Shown piece after piece: positions 40,701-48,897 of a DNA stretch of 64,000 bases. The stretch is from a virus: the IMG/VR virus record IMGVR_UViG_3300045976_000031, positions 1 through 64,000 of that record. One strand, given 5' to 3'. Below the pieces are notes generated by a model that was not told the DNA's origin, ran no database searches, and saw nothing but the letters and a program-made list of their open reading frames with translations. Position 1 is the stretch's first letter. Each line of letters starts with the position of its first letter. The translations under genes and the position numbers were made by a program.

Positions 40701-42538
40701 TTCGATGTCGCGGTTGCGAAGCCCTCGAAGATGTAGCGGGTCTGCTGCGTGTTCATGCCGGCCTGCTTCGCGGCGATGGCGAGTTTCGAGTAGGCCGGGG
40801 CCACCTTCGTGAAGCTGACGCCGATGCGGTCTGTCGCGGCTTGCAGATACGCGTAATCGGACGCCGCCGCCTTCGCATTCCCGTTGTTCACGACCAGCAG
40901 GCGGTTCATGATGGCCTGCGTCTGGTTGTACGCTTCGAGCGTTTTCTTGCCGAGTTCGATTGCGGCGTTCAGGCCCACGAAGCCAGCGGCCAGGGACAGC
41001 AGTTCGCCGCGCAAGCGCTGCGCGTACGACAGCGTGGTCCGGCCACCTTCACCGCCGAAGAACGACAGGATGCGCGAGCCGGTTTGCTCGGCCGCCGCGC
41101 CGTTCGCACGGTAGGCCGCGTTCAGCGAGTTGAGCGCCTGCGTGGCGCGGTTGGTCTGGTCGACAAGCTGCTGCTCGGCCTGCGCAAGCTGCGCGGTGTT
41201 CACGCCAGCGGCGGTCAGCGTGGCCTGCGTTTGCCGGGCAGCGGTCATGAGGTTGCCCAGCGCGGTCGCGGATTGCTGCAACGTGCGCTGCGCGGCGGCC
41301 AGGCGGGTCGTAATGTCGTCGCCACCGTTCCCCGCGCGCATCGCCGCGATCAGGTTGTTCACCGCCGTCCGGTTCTGCGTGTATTCGTAACGAGCGGCCC
41401 GCAGCGCCGCGATCTGGTTCTGGTAGGTATCCACCTGGCCGGCGACCGCCAAAAGCGCCGCCTGCGTGCGCCTGGCGTCTTCCAGGGCACCTCGATAGTC
41501 GCGGACAGGTCCACGGATCGCGGTGACGCGCGCTTCCAGGCGACCCACTGCGTCCTCGATCCCGGTGATCGAGCGTACGGCGGCATCGGCCGGGTTCTGG
41601 ATGTCGCGGATTTGCTGGGACAGTTGCGGCGTCAGGACCGGCGTTTGCCCGCGTGCGGTGACGACCGAACTGCGGCTCATGCGCTCGGCGGCGTCGGCGG
41701 CCTGCTGCAATGCCTGCTGCTGCGCGCGCAGTGCGGCGGTCTTCTTGTTCAGTTCCTCGGTCGCCTGGCGCTGCGCCTGCGCGAACAGCACGTCGACCTC
41801 GACCTGACGCTCGCGGTTCTTGTCGGCGGCGGCCTGGTTCGCGGCTACCTGCGCGGCACGTTCGGCGGCCAGGGCGGCGGCCACGTCGCGCTCGGCCTGC
41901 GCGAACTGGTTGTCGACCTTCACCTGCAATTCGCGCTGTGCGATGGCGTCGGCCTGCGCTTTGCGGCGCGCGGCGTCGGCGTCGGCCGTGTTGATCGCGC
42001 GTTCCTGCTTTTCCAGGGCGGCGTTCGCCTGGTTCACGGCGTCGACGATCTTCTTCTGCGAGTCGGCCAGGTTCGAGGCCGTGATGCCGAATGCAGCGAG
42101 GCGCTGGCCGGTGGCGTCGACGCGGGCCTGCGCGCGCTCGTACTGCTTCTCGACCGACAGCACGGCCTTGCCCAAGCGGTTCAATTCCGCCTGCTGCGCC
42201 TTCGTGCGTTCTTCGCCGGGAGTCAGTGAGTTGGCAAAATCCTGCTGCGCCTTGCGCGCCGCTTCCAACTTCGTGTTGAGGTCGGCCAGGGTAGCCGACT
42301 GCGCCTCGTACAGCTTCGTGAGGGATTGCTGGGACAGCAGCGCCTTCGCTGCGTTTTCAAGTTTGGTGTACGACGCTTCCAGTTGCGCGACCGTCGTGGT
42401 GCCTTTCTTCGCACTCTCGATCTGCGCATCCTGCGCCTTCGTCATCTCCTTCAGGGCGTCCACTACCTTGTCGGTAGTCTGCTTCGAGTAGTTGGTCGCC
42501 CGGATTCGGAGTTCTACGTCCTGGGAATTGTTAGCCAT
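37781..42538 (-). CDS. Tail tape-measure protein
   Basis: 1585 aa, the longest gene. Residues 1-420 are long Ala/Gln/Arg-rich coiled coil (EKQERAINTADADAARRKAQ). Around 500-680 is a tape-measure N-terminal domain (KGKVSAEELSQQLGDALPGA). Hydrophobic segments near 780-800 and 840-870 could insert in membranes during DNA ejection. The C-terminal about 120 residues are Gly/Ala-rich with HTGGIVGLKPNE, typical of the tail-distal end. Sets tail length; size predicts a long siphovirus tail. Confidence 0.9.
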   Translation of the reverse strand: MANNSQDVELRIRATNYSKQTTDKVVDALKEMTKAQDAQIESAKKGTTTVAQLEASYTKLENAAKALLSQQSLTKLYEAQSATLADLNTKLEAARKAQQDFANSLTPGEERTKAQQAELNRLGKAVLSVEKQYERAQARVDATGQRLAAFGITASNLADSQKKIVDAVNQANAALEKQERAINTADADAARRKAQADAIAQRELQVKVDNQFAQAERDVAAALAAERAAQVAANQAAADKNRERQVEVDVLFAQAQRQATEELNKKTAALRAQQQALQQAADAAERMSRSSVVTARGQTPVLTPQLSQQIRDIQNPADAAVRSITGIEDAVGRLEARVTAIRGPVRDYRGALEDARRTQAALLAVAGQVDTYQNQIAALRAARYEYTQNRTAVNNLIAAMRAGNGGDDITTRLAAAQRTLQQSATALGNLMTAARQTQATLTAAGVNTAQLAQAEQQLVDQTNRATQALNSLNAAYRANGAAAEQTGSRILSFFGGEGGRTTLSYAQRLRGELLSLAAGFVGLNAAIELGKKTLEAYNQTQAIMNRLLVVNNGNAKAAASDYAYLQAATDRIGVSFTKVAPAYSKLAIAAKQAGMNTQQTRYIFEGFATATSKLGLSAVESERVFKAIEQMFNKGKVSAEELSQQLGDALPGAYNLFAKAANMTTQDFAKAMQDGQIAPSLLIKVAKELKDTYGVVGNGVENLSQSQARFDNAFNRFLNNTANGGFVQAYQQLLNKLSAMLNDGTADKFATQLSSAFVAVLNVLQFVIDHFDAFKLALEAVIGVKIIAWLFSLPAAFVAVRTEVVALQGSIVALNAWMARTEAAAAITAALGTGGVAGVVARLTPLVMNLVRAFGLLSKATVVLAAGYAAYEATGAILNMMDNGIRERIVGATNAATKAFEDAAAARKKLDANTDKEQQAALKAQYDKLSKIAVDAAKEQSRLIAEAQAKDVNFDAKTNYALQDQKKREAAAMGSNSGDTAYPGDPNDDPTKLAALRKAMLADEKKSDRAMKEQRLRSAKEELEDRLAIIREPYEKEREEQKKGLTSEASYQEAKRIIDAAEAKAVAAERAKFYNEQAAKGKQEGDRRVRLAMEIKDKLDGIEADIAAKNAKADPTKPYEERRAARIDKISHAYDELNTKILAEKKVNPQQAAADQARLDVLKKQREILEGENSDRDEANRLADEFNAKQTILQNRLNEIKTLYDTGKISSQQFLDQTNYAVATLGPGVEEAGQAALKFAASVKSVLDPVAYSNLVSSVRAGMAKSDVDATLAANNLAAQQTTLNQILEQQQRDLDLIATKRKLGIIDSTQEAAEMNANAAAYKDRITANVDELLRLLQTARDFGAISEDAFNKASAGAGKLKLETQNAHAASSDLDKTIVNSIATNGVTAFQSLAEQIAKVASGAESIGQGFRGALAAIGQFFAQFLMEIAQAILKQMILNALVKAMGASSGIGGAAAAAGGVAAAGAHRGGVMGQSRTFTRSVAADVFTNAVRYHTGGIVGLKPNEMPAILEKNEEVLTRDDPRHVLNGGKAAGAPADGGAGNRFVLVDDRARVPEAMSSSEGEKVTLVHLKKNIATLKQWLR

Positions 42539-43225
42539 CGGTCAGCTTTCGCAGTTGTCGGTTCAAGTTTTCTACGCCCTTACCATCGAGCGAGAGAACC
42601 GCGACGATGGCCGAATGCAGTAGGGAAGTTTCAGTTGCCATCCTACCGTGGATGCGCTCGCGAGCTATTTCTGCTTCTATCCATAGTTTCGACAGCGGAT
42701 AGTCATTCGCGTGCCTGTGACCTTCTGCCATCAACAGGCTCGCATGTGCGCGGAGCGACCTATGGAATCGCTCTGCGCGGGTAAGGTGTTCTAGTCCGGT
42801 GTCGGCGTCGCGCCGCTCGGACCCATCACTTTCACCATCCCCACCAGGCTGTCGAGGAATTTTTTTGCGCCGCCCGCTTCCTCGAAGGTGAGTTCGATGA
42901 TCTTGCGAACGCATTCCACCTGGACCGGCAGCGGCAGCTTCGCGGCGGTCGGCAGCAACGACTGATCCTCATCGCCGCACAGCACGATCATCTGCGCAAC
43001 CATGCCCGGCGCTTCCTGCACGATGGTCGTGGCGAACTTGACGGACTGCGTGATTGCCAGGTCGCGGCTCGCGTCGTCCTCGTACAGCTTGAACAGGTTG
43101 TTGAGTTCGGACATGTAGCCGCGCATGAGCACGGAAAAATCGTTCAAGGACAGCCCGCGCAATTCGAGCGAGCCGCCCCGGAACGTCACGACATCGGATG
43201 CAATCTTGAAGTCTTTGAGTGACAT
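42531..43225 (-). CDS. Tail assembly chaperone fusion (GT-type) by -1 frameshift
   Basis: Predicted 231-aa product sharing its first 122 residues with the 144-aa G-like protein. At 42866-42860 the coding strand reads GCAAAAAAATTC. Slipping back one base on A7 changes KKFLD to KKIPR and continues for 109 codons to a stop at 42531, overlapping the tape-measure start. No independent start exists for the second frame. Known lambda-like phages make such G-GT pairs to fold tape measure. Confidence 0.85.
42791..43225 (-). CDS. Tail assembly chaperone (G-type)
   Basis: 144 aa unshifted product. Begins MSLKDFKIASDVVTFRGGSL, contains LRGLSLNDFSVLMRGYMSEL and a helical core, like other phage G-type chaperones lying between tail tube and tape measure. 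The slippery A-run lies near codon 120-122. Good translational context; its stop lies in the shifted frame. Confidence 0.85.
   Translation of the reverse strand: MSLKDFKIASDVVTFRGGSLELRGLSLNDFSVLMRGYMSELNNLFKLYEDDASRDLAITQSVKFATTIVQEAPGMVAQMIVLCGDEDQSLLPTAAKLPLPVQVECVRKIIELTFEEAGGAKKFLDSLVGMVKVMGPSGATPTPD
42860..42866 (-). promoter_or_regulatory. Programmed -1 frameshift slippery site
   Basis: Seven T on the plus strand, A AAA AAA in the G reading frame (0-frame codons GCA AAA AAA TTC). It satisfies the X XXY YYZ rule and sits about 70 bases before the G stop. Confidence 0.85.
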
Positions 43226-43240
43226 TTCGGGGCGTCCTTT

Positions 43241-44068
43241 TTAAACGGCGGCGGCCGGCAGCGATTCGATGTACACGCGCTCGGTGTTCGCGTCCAGCTT
43301 CAGCACCTCGAAGTTGAACGACATGACTTGCCAGTCGTCGCCCTTCAGTGCGTAGTCGCCGTTCGCGGTGATCTTCACGTACGGCCAGAAGTAGTCTTTG
43401 CGCTCGCCGACCGGGTTGGTCGCCAGGAAGCGCAGCGCGCCACGGATTTCCTGACCCTTCGCGATGATGACTTCGCGGGTGACGCCTTCCTGGTCGTAGG
43501 TGACGCGCAGCACGTCGCCGTCTTCGATGTCCGCTGCATCCGGCTCGATGTAGATGCGACCGCGTGCCAGGTCGATGTCGAAGTTCGCGGCCACCACGGC
43601 GTCGGTCAGCGGCGTCGCCACGAGCGGGTCTTGCGGCGTTGCGCCGGCTGCGACGGTTGCGATCTTCACGTTGGTGACGCTGCGCGTGCCCTGCGGCGTG
43701 TCGGCGGTTTTGCCGAGTTGGTACGAGCGGCCACGAGCGGCCACGAAGTCCGGCTCGACGACGCCAGGTGCCGCGACGATGGTGGACTTGTCGATGTCAC
43801 CGCCGAACCACATGGCGACGTTGGCCGGCTCGATGTTGTCGGTGCTGAAGCTGCCGGTGATGTCGTTGGTGATGGTGATCGACTCGTCCTTCACGTTCAA
43901 GCCTTCGTCGGCATCCATGTGGTCCAGGGTGTCCGAGGAACGCGATTGCGTGAGTTCCGGCGTGTTGCCGAGGTAGCGTTCGCCAGTGCCGATTTTCGAG
44001 CCGACCGCGAATTGATCGAAGTGCAGTTTGCCCTTACCGATCACATATTGTTTGCCTGCGCCTGCCAT
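43241..44068 (-). CDS. Major tail tube protein
   Basis: 275 aa. Beta-rich with GKGKLHFDQFAVGSKIGTGE, YLGNTPELTQS, DITGSFSTDNIEPANVAMWF and a C-terminal MSFNFEVLKLDANTERVYI segment, patterns of siphovirus tail-tube proteins. Located next to the assembly chaperones. The N-terminal GGAG site is good. Polymerises around the tape measure. Confidence 0.8.
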   Translation of the reverse strand: MAGAGKQYVIGKGKLHFDQFAVGSKIGTGERYLGNTPELTQSRSSDTLDHMDADEGLNVKDESITITNDITGSFSTDNIEPANVAMWFGGDIDKSTIVAAPGVVEPDFVAARGRSYQLGKTADTPQGTRSVTNVKIATVAAGATPQDPLVATPLTDAVVAANFDIDLARGRIYIEPDAADIEDGDVLRVTYDQEGVTREVIIAKGQEIRGALRFLATNPVGERKDYFWPYVKITANGDYALKGDDWQVMSFNFEVLKLDANTERVYIESLPAAAV

Positions 44069-44120
44069 AGTTAATTCTCCAAAATGAGAGGGTGATAAAA
44101 CGGGATTGCGAGTGCTCGCG

Positions 44121-44639
44121 CTACTCGCCGATCTTCGCTGCCATTCCTAACCGGATGGCGAGGTAGAAGAACGCGTTATTCGCCACACCTGCCTCCGGTG
44201 GCCGGATTACGGGTGGGGCGATTTCGACGGACGTAATCATACCACCCAGCAGATAGTCCTCTTTGTGCTCGGGATTGCCGTTGCGCGTTTCAGCCTGCAT
44301 GCGATTCAGCCGGCGTTCAACGTCTTGGCAGAGGTAATAGATGTCGTCTTCGGTGTCTTTGCGGTTGTCGGCCGCGATCCCCTGGATCATGATCGTCCAG
44401 TAGTCCTTACGGAATGCGGCCTCTTCGCCAGCGAACGTCGCGATGTCGGCGCGCGGCGCTTCGATGATCGCCACGGCGGGCGGCTTGTCGCTGATCTCTG
44501 CGCCGATCAGGATGCGGTTGCGGTACACCTTGCCGGCCAGGTCGAATGCGTCGCCGTTCTCTTTCGACGCGCCAGCGATGAGGTCTTGCAGCGCCATGAT
44601 GACCTTCAGGCGACGTGGGATGGGACGTTCTGGATTCAT
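44121..44639 (-). CDS. Tail terminator/minor tail protein U-like
   Basis: 172 aa. Mixed alpha/beta: RLKVIMALQDLIAGASKENG at the start, a central strand (YWTIMIQGIAAD), a helix (EDDIYYLCQDVERRLNRM) and FFYLAIRLGMAAKIGE at the end. The order, size and position between the head-tail proteins and tail tube fit a gpU/terminator role. Assigned by context. Confidence 0.65.
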   Translation of the reverse strand: MNPERPIPRRLKVIMALQDLIAGASKENGDAFDLAGKVYRNRILIGAEISDKPPAVAIIEAPRADIATFAGEEAAFRKDYWTIMIQGIAADNRKDTEDDIYYLCQDVERRLNRMQAETRNGNPEHKEDYLLGGMITSVEIAPPVIRPPEAGVANNAFFYLAIRLGMAAKIGE

Positions 44640-45217
44640 GTTGTGAGCCTTGTGAATTGTCGAAGGAATTCCTCGCCGACCATCTTGCCGACCGGGGCCG
44701 CGATGCGCTCGGACACCGACCTGAAAACTTGATCGACCGAGGGGCCGTACAGCAGTGCGACGCGATCCGGGACCAGCCAGCGAGTAGCGCCGGTCTTGTT
44801 GGCGATCTGCTGGCCCGGCTTGACGCGCACAGCCAGGCCGATGTTCCCGCTGTTCAGGCGCACGAGCCAGGCGGTTTTCAGGGTGACGCTTTTACCCTTC
44901 TTGACCTGGACTCGCACGCCGATGCGCGCACGACTGCCGAGCGTGGTGCCGGACGCGGCGAAACGCGCCAGGCTCGTCGGACGCTCGCGCGCGGCGATGA
45001 CTGCTTCGGGATTGTTGGTGGTAGCTTTTTGAGAGACGCGGAGGCGGTCGCCGGACAGGTAGTCTTTCGGGAACGCGATCTCGTCGAGGATGCCGTTGCG
45101 GGCCAGTTTCAGCCCGCCTCGGGTGGCGACCTGGTTGATCGCCATAGTCGCAGCTTTGCCAGCTACGTCAGGAAGCCGTTGAAAGAATTCGACGGCATCA
45201 AGAATTGAATCTGCCAT
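44636..45217 (-). CDS. Minor tail protein Z-like
   Basis: 193 aa. I start at the ATG at 45217, five codons after an alternative at 45232; neither has a strong ribosome site. N-terminal helix (ADSILDAVEFFQRLPDVAGK), basic RVRVQVKKGKSVTLKTAWLV-type middle, C-terminal ERIAAPVGKMVGEEFLRQF. Size and position match the gpZ family at the head-tail interface. Confidence 0.65.
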   Translation of the reverse strand: MADSILDAVEFFQRLPDVAGKAATMAINQVATRGGLKLARNGILDEIAFPKDYLSGDRLRVSQKATTNNPEAVIAARERPTSLARFAASGTTLGSRARIGVRVQVKKGKSVTLKTAWLVRLNSGNIGLAVRVKPGQQIANKTGATRWLVPDRVALLYGPSVDQVFRSVSERIAAPVGKMVGEEFLRQFTRLTT

Positions 45218-45575
45218 TGTCTCGACTCGCATGCCAGATTTCGCGTGCGGCGTCGGACTTGGGATCGCGGGTGTCGATCACGAGGACAAGGCCGGCGAAG
45301 TATCCAGCGGTGAATTTGACGAGGCCGCCGCGAGTGATCGTCACATCCTTCACGATCAGTTCGGCCACGTCGAAAAACACCCTGTCGATGGTGTCGATAC
45401 TGACCGGGTAGCCATCCCCGTTCAGATCACCAGTGGCGGCCAGCTTGTCGTGCCATCGAACCCGCAGCGGCACCGGGGCGTCCAGGTTCTCGTCCTCGTA
45501 CGTGGCGTCCACTGCCAGCGTGTCGTGCACGATCCGATGAACGCGGGCCTTTGCCGCTGCGAAGTCGAAGCCCAT
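45198..45575 (-). CDS. Head-tail joining protein (FII-like)
   Basis: 125 aa. N-terminal helix (FAAAKARVHRIVHDTLAV) then beta-rich region with VRWHDKLAATGDLNGDGYP, TRGGLVKFTAGYFAGLVLVI and a C-terminal ARE.W motif. Length close to lambda gpFII, and it lies in the equivalent place between capsid and tail genes. Overlaps the next gene by 20 bp. Confidence 0.7.
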   Translation of the reverse strand: MGFDFAAAKARVHRIVHDTLAVDATYEDENLDAPVPLRVRWHDKLAATGDLNGDGYPVSIDTIDRVFFDVAELIVKDVTITRGGLVKFTAGYFAGLVLVIDTRDPKSDAAREIWHASRDNGRFNS

Positions 45576-45577
45576 GA

Positions 45578-45931
45578 TTACAGTTCTTCGTCCTTACCGT
45601 CAGCCTTGGCCTTCTCGGTCTTCGCTGCGGCTTTGGACTGCACCTTCGCGGCCGGCGCGCCACCATCCGGCGAGGTCGCGGCACCCAGCGGGGCCGGCGT
45701 CGAGGCGTTCGGGTTGGCGTCGGTGTCGCCGAGATTCTGGATGCCGCCCACCGGGCCGTTGTCCAGGTCGGTGATCGACTCGTTGATCGGCTGGCGCAGG
45801 GCGTTCTTGTTGATGCCCTGGATTTCCTTCATCTCGTCGGCGGTGAAGTTGAACTTGTCCTTCGCCTTGACGACGATGCGCTGGCCGTCGCGGTGCAGGA
45901 TGATCTTTTGGGTTGCGATACGAATTGGCAT
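45578..45931 (-). CDS. Head-associated protein, FI-like, with DEEL tail
   Basis: 117 aa. The N-terminal 55 residues (KIILHRDGQRIVVKAKDKFN) form a small beta domain of a type seen between major capsid and head-tail genes. The remaining 60 residues are Ala/Pro/Asp-rich and probably disordered, ending ADGKDEEL. Position is that of lambda FI (packaging accessory). The end belongs to the shared acidic-Leu tail set. Confidence 0.65.
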   Translation of the reverse strand: MPIRIATQKIILHRDGQRIVVKAKDKFNFTADEMKEIQGINKNALRQPINESITDLDNGPVGGIQNLGDTDANPNASTPAPLGAATSPDGGAPAAKVQSKAAAKTEKAKADGKDEEL

Positions 45932-45962
45932 TTGAAACTCCGTTGTGAGGGTGGTGTTGAAA

Positions 45963-45980
45963 GGCCGGGTTTCCCCGGCC
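45963..45980 (-). terminator. Hairpin after major capsid gene
   Basis: On the minus strand GGCCGGG, tetraloop GAAA, CCCGGCC then TTTCAAC, 27 bp beyond the capsid stop. Only three T follow, so partial attenuation or RNA stabilisation is more likely than full termination. Confidence 0.6.
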
Positions 45981-46006
45981 AGTGCCTACTACTGCGGCGG
46001 TGCCGC

Positions 46007-47056
46007 TTACGCGACCTTGATGCTGAAGGTTGCGTTCGGCTCGCGCGGGACCATCAGCGGGGCCGATTGCGTCAGCAGGTATTCCTGCGACGGGTCTTGC
46101 TCGCGCCAGTTCTTGAAGAACGTGTCGAGCGAACGGAAGCCGGCTTCCGCGTCCATGATCGCGCCGAAGCAGCGAACGCCCTGCACCATGTCGGACACGC
46201 CGACGACGGTGTTCTGGTCCAGGTAGAACGCTTCCAGGCCGGTTTCCGGGTCGATGTACTTGGTCGTGTCGACCCAAAATTCCATGCGACCCTGACCGTT
46301 CAGGCCGGCCATCGAACCCATGTATTCCACGGTGTCGCCGTAACCGTCGTTGATGAGCGTGACGTTCGTGTTCTGGCCCGCGCCGCGATTCAGGCTGTTC
46401 ATCAGTTCCTTCAGGTCGACGCGCTGGCAGAACAGTTCCCAGGCGTTCGCGCCGAAGATGTAGCGCGAGATGCGCGCGCCCGACAGTTCGTTCGCACCGA
46501 CGCGACCTTCGCGCAGGTCCTTCAGCGGATCGGCGGTGGACTGGTCCCATTTCGCTGCGCCGGTCAGAACGATGGTCAGGTCCGGGTCGCGGCGGAAGTC
46601 GACCAGTTGCGACGGGTAGTCTTCGCCTTCGATGGTGACTTTGCCGTCGATGATGGCGCGAGCACCCAGCCAGTTCCAGGTGTTGTTGATCTTGACCTTC
46701 TGGCGGCGCAGCAGTTCGGCGATCACGGCGTTGCGGCGCTGCTCGATGGTCAGCGAACCACCCAGCGCTTCACCGGCTTGACGCTCGATGTGCATGGTGT
46801 AGTCCACGATGTCCTTCTGCTTCGAGTAGGCCGGCGTGAAGGTGTCGGCCTCGAAGCCTTCCAGGCGTTGCGGGCGACCGGCGACGTTCGGCACGACGAA
46901 CGGTGCCAGCTTACGGTCGTCGCCGTACACGCGCTCGAACAGGATTTTGCGGCCGTCGAAGTTGATCTGGCCGGGGAAGAAGGTCAGCCAGAAAGCCGGT
47001 GCGGTTTTGATGCGACGCTGCACGGCTTGCAGGGTGTAGAGATCGAAGATGTCCAT
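46007..47056 (-). CDS. Major capsid protein (lambda gpE family)
   Basis: 349 aa. Start DIFDLYTLQAVQRRIKTAPA, then FERVYGDDRKLAPFVVPNVA, a PAYSKQKD segment and a C-terminal QSAPLMVPREPNATFSIKVA are classic of the phage_cap_E family; length close to lambda gpE (341 aa). Forms the icosahedral shell. Preceded in transcription by the decoration protein gene. Confidence 0.92.
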   Translation of the reverse strand: MDIFDLYTLQAVQRRIKTAPAFWLTFFPGQINFDGRKILFERVYGDDRKLAPFVVPNVAGRPQRLEGFEADTFTPAYSKQKDIVDYTMHIERQAGEALGGSLTIEQRRNAVIAELLRRQKVKINNTWNWLGARAIIDGKVTIEGEDYPSQLVDFRRDPDLTIVLTGAAKWDQSTADPLKDLREGRVGANELSGARISRYIFGANAWELFCQRVDLKELMNSLNRGAGQNTNVTLINDGYGDTVEYMGSMAGLNGQGRMEFWVDTTKYIDPETGLEAFYLDQNTVVGVSDMVQGVRCFGAIMDAEAGFRSLDTFFKNWREQDPSQEYLLTQSAPLMVPREPNATFSIKVA

Positions 47057-47098
47057 TTTTATCTAGGTTCCTATTTTCGGTAATGGGGATGCCTGCGA

Positions 47099-47491
47099 TT
47101 ACAGCAGGTGGCCGACCATGAGCATCGTGCCGGTCAGGAACGCCTTGCGTTCCAGGTACGTGTCCAGGGCGGTGCCAGTCGGCCAGATGACGGCTTCGTG
47201 GTTGAACTTGCCGGCGTTCCAGTACGGGACCGATTGACCGGCCAGGGTCGGTTGCGCGGTGATGACGGCCTGCTGCGCGGTGTGCGTGCCGGGCACGAAG
47301 CGCACCAGCGTGCCGTCAGCGGCCAGCGCCGCCAGTTCGTATTTCTGGAAGTCGACCGCGCCGATGGCGGCGTCGGTGACGACCGGCGCACCGCCGATCC
47401 ACAGTTGGAACGGGCCGGGACGCGAGCCGACGTGCGCGGTGCCTGCCAGGTCCGAGCGCGGATCGAGCGGGCGTTGTTCGATTTCAGCCAT
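47099..47491 (-). CDS. Head decoration protein (lambda gpD family)
   Basis: 130 aa. Pattern VGSRPGPFQLWIG then AALAADGTLVRFVPG and YWNAGKFNHEAVIWP matches the gpD capsid-stabilising family; slightly longer than lambda gpD (110 aa). Sits between the protease/scaffold and major capsid genes as in lambda. Confidence 0.85.
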   Translation of the reverse strand: MAEIEQRPLDPRSDLAGTAHVGSRPGPFQLWIGGAPVVTDAAIGAVDFQKYELAALAADGTLVRFVPGTHTAQQAVITAQPTLAGQSVPYWNAGKFNHEAVIWPTGTALDTYLERKAFLTGTMLMVGHLL

Positions 47492-47529
47492 GATTCAATT
47501 CTCCGTTTGCGTTGATGGGGAAGGCGGGA

Positions 47530-47982
47530 TTATGCCTTGTCGGCCAGCTTGACGCCGCTGGCGCGCTCGTAGTCGGCCATGATCTGCGCCGCTGCATTCG
47601 GCTTCTCGCCGCCTTGCGCAGCTTGACCGGGCAGGGTGCCGTCAGCGCCGACTTGCGGGTTGCCGGTGCGGCTCATGGCGGCAGCGAAGCCGCTGTCGGC
47701 CGGCTGCTGTTGCTGTGCAGGTGCGGCTGCGGCGTCCGGGCCGGCCACGGCCAGCATTGCCTTCGCGTCGGCCAGCGACATGTTCGTGTTGAATGCCAGG
47801 TGGTTCGCCATCTTCGACTTGCCAGCGGCTTCCTCGCAATTGAGGATGCCCTGCACGCGGTCGCGCTCGGCTTTCTGCACTGCGGCCTGGTCGACGGTGC
47901 CAGCGTTTGCGGCCGGTGCCGGTTGAACGGTTGCTGCCGGTTGGCCTGCGGCCGGTTGGTTGTTGCCTTGCGTCGGGTCCAT
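47530..47982 (-). CDS. Nested scaffold protein (Nu3-like), in frame within protease
   Basis: 150 aa corresponding to protease residues 306-455. The internal ATG at 47982 has a strong AAAGGAAACC ribosome site, unusual inside a gene. Composition (Ala/Gln/Pro-rich then a helix-rich C-terminus NAAAQIMADYERASG) suits a scaffold. Mirrors lambda C/Nu3, where scaffold starts in frame inside the protease gene. Confidence 0.8.
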   Translation of the reverse strand: MDPTQGNNQPAAGQPAATVQPAPAANAGTVDQAAVQKAERDRVQGILNCEEAAGKSKMANHLAFNTNMSLADAKAMLAVAGPDAAAAPAQQQQPADSGFAAAMSRTGNPQVGADGTLPGQAAQGGEKPNAAAQIMADYERASGVKLADKA

Positions 47983-48897
47983 CGTGGTTTCCTTTTCTTT
48001 CGAGAGTTGAACGTCAGAGTCGTCGGCTTCTTCCGAGTCATCAATGATTGATTGCAGCGCCGCAGATGGTACTGCAATTGCATGCACCAGGCCGAGTTTC
48101 ATTGCGTCGTCGGCTCGGTACGTGCGCGCCTCGGTATCATAAACGACCTTCTCGTCCAGACCCAAGTTGCGCGCCACGAGCGAAACGAATTTCGCGCGCG
48201 ATTTGTCGACGCCGGCCTGGATGTCTTTCTTCACGGCCGGGTCGAGTTTTTCGTACGGGTTGCCATCCACCTTGTGATCGCCCGAGTGGATGAACGTGAT
48301 GTTGATGCCCCAATCCGACAGCATCTTCGACATGTCGACGTGCATTGCGACGACACCGATGGAGCCGACGCCGGAACTCGGCGTGACGAAGATTTTGTCG
48401 GCCGCCGATGCCAGCGCCATCGACGCGGAATAGCAGTTGGAATCGACCACGGCGATGATCGGCTTGTCGCCGCGCGACTCGTAGATTTCATCGGCCAGTT
48501 CAAAGCAGCCGGCCGCTTCGCCGCCGTACGAGTTGTGGTCGTGCACGATGTACTTCACGTCCGGGTCCAGCTTCGCCGCGTTGTGCTGGTTGCGGATGAA
48601 GTTGTATCCGGTGACGTAGCCGTAGCTCGCGCCGAAGCGGTTGATGAGGGTGCCGTGGACCGGGATGATCGCGAAGCCATCGGCGAACGCGAACGGCTTG
48701 GATTGCTCGCGGCGCGAGAAGCCGTACGCCTCGCACAGTTCATGCCGCGTCTCGGTCAGGAACTTCTCGCGTGCTGCGGCCGGATCGGTCGCGGCCATCT
48801 TCGCCAGGTCTGCGGCGAGTCCCTGGTAGTGGTGTGCGATGAACACTTCATGCAGGTTCATTCGCGAAAGTGCGCTACGCGCGGCCTGGTCACTCAT
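47530..48897 (-). CDS. Head maturation protease (S49, gpC-like)
   Basis: 455 aa. Serine peptidase S49 fold at residues about 70-270: ADGFAIIPVHGTLINRFGAS, an oxyanion-type YIVHDHNSYGGEA, likely nucleophile Ser157 in SNCYSASMALASA, and a probable catalytic Lys209 in GDHKVDGNP. Residues about 300-455 are Ala/Gln/Pro-rich, the scaffold part. Processes portal and scaffold during head assembly. Confidence 0.9.
   Translation of the reverse strand: MSDQAARSALSRMNLHEVFIAHHYQGLAADLAKMAATDPAAAREKFLTETRHELCEAYGFSRREQSKPFAFADGFAIIPVHGTLINRFGASYGYVTGYNFIRNQHNAAKLDPDVKYIVHDHNSYGGEAAGCFELADEIYESRGDKPIIAVVDSNCYSASMALASAADKIFVTPSSGVGSIGVVAMHVDMSKMLSDWGINITFIHSGDHKVDGNPYEKLDPAVKKDIQAGVDKSRAKFVSLVARNLGLDEKVVYDTEARTYRADDAMKLGLVHAIAVPSAALQSIIDDSEEADDSDVQLSKEKETTMDPTQGNNQPAAGQPAATVQPAPAANAGTVDQAAVQKAERDRVQGILNCEEAAGKSKMANHLAFNTNMSLADAKAMLAVAGPDAAAAPAQQQQPADSGFAAAMSRTGNPQVGADGTLPGQAAQGGEKPNAAAQIMADYERASGVKLADKA

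Noticed and set aside
37721-42229. 1502-aa rightward open frame opposite the tape-measure gene
   Set aside because: It is the antisense shadow of a clear tape-measure gene in GC-rich DNA. It has no ribosome site and its composition (Arg/Gly/Leu/His) is that of mirror frames.
42531-42914. Independent gene for the second tail-chaperone frame
   Set aside because: Its formal ATG lies inside the G gene without a ribosome site; the A7 slip explains it better.
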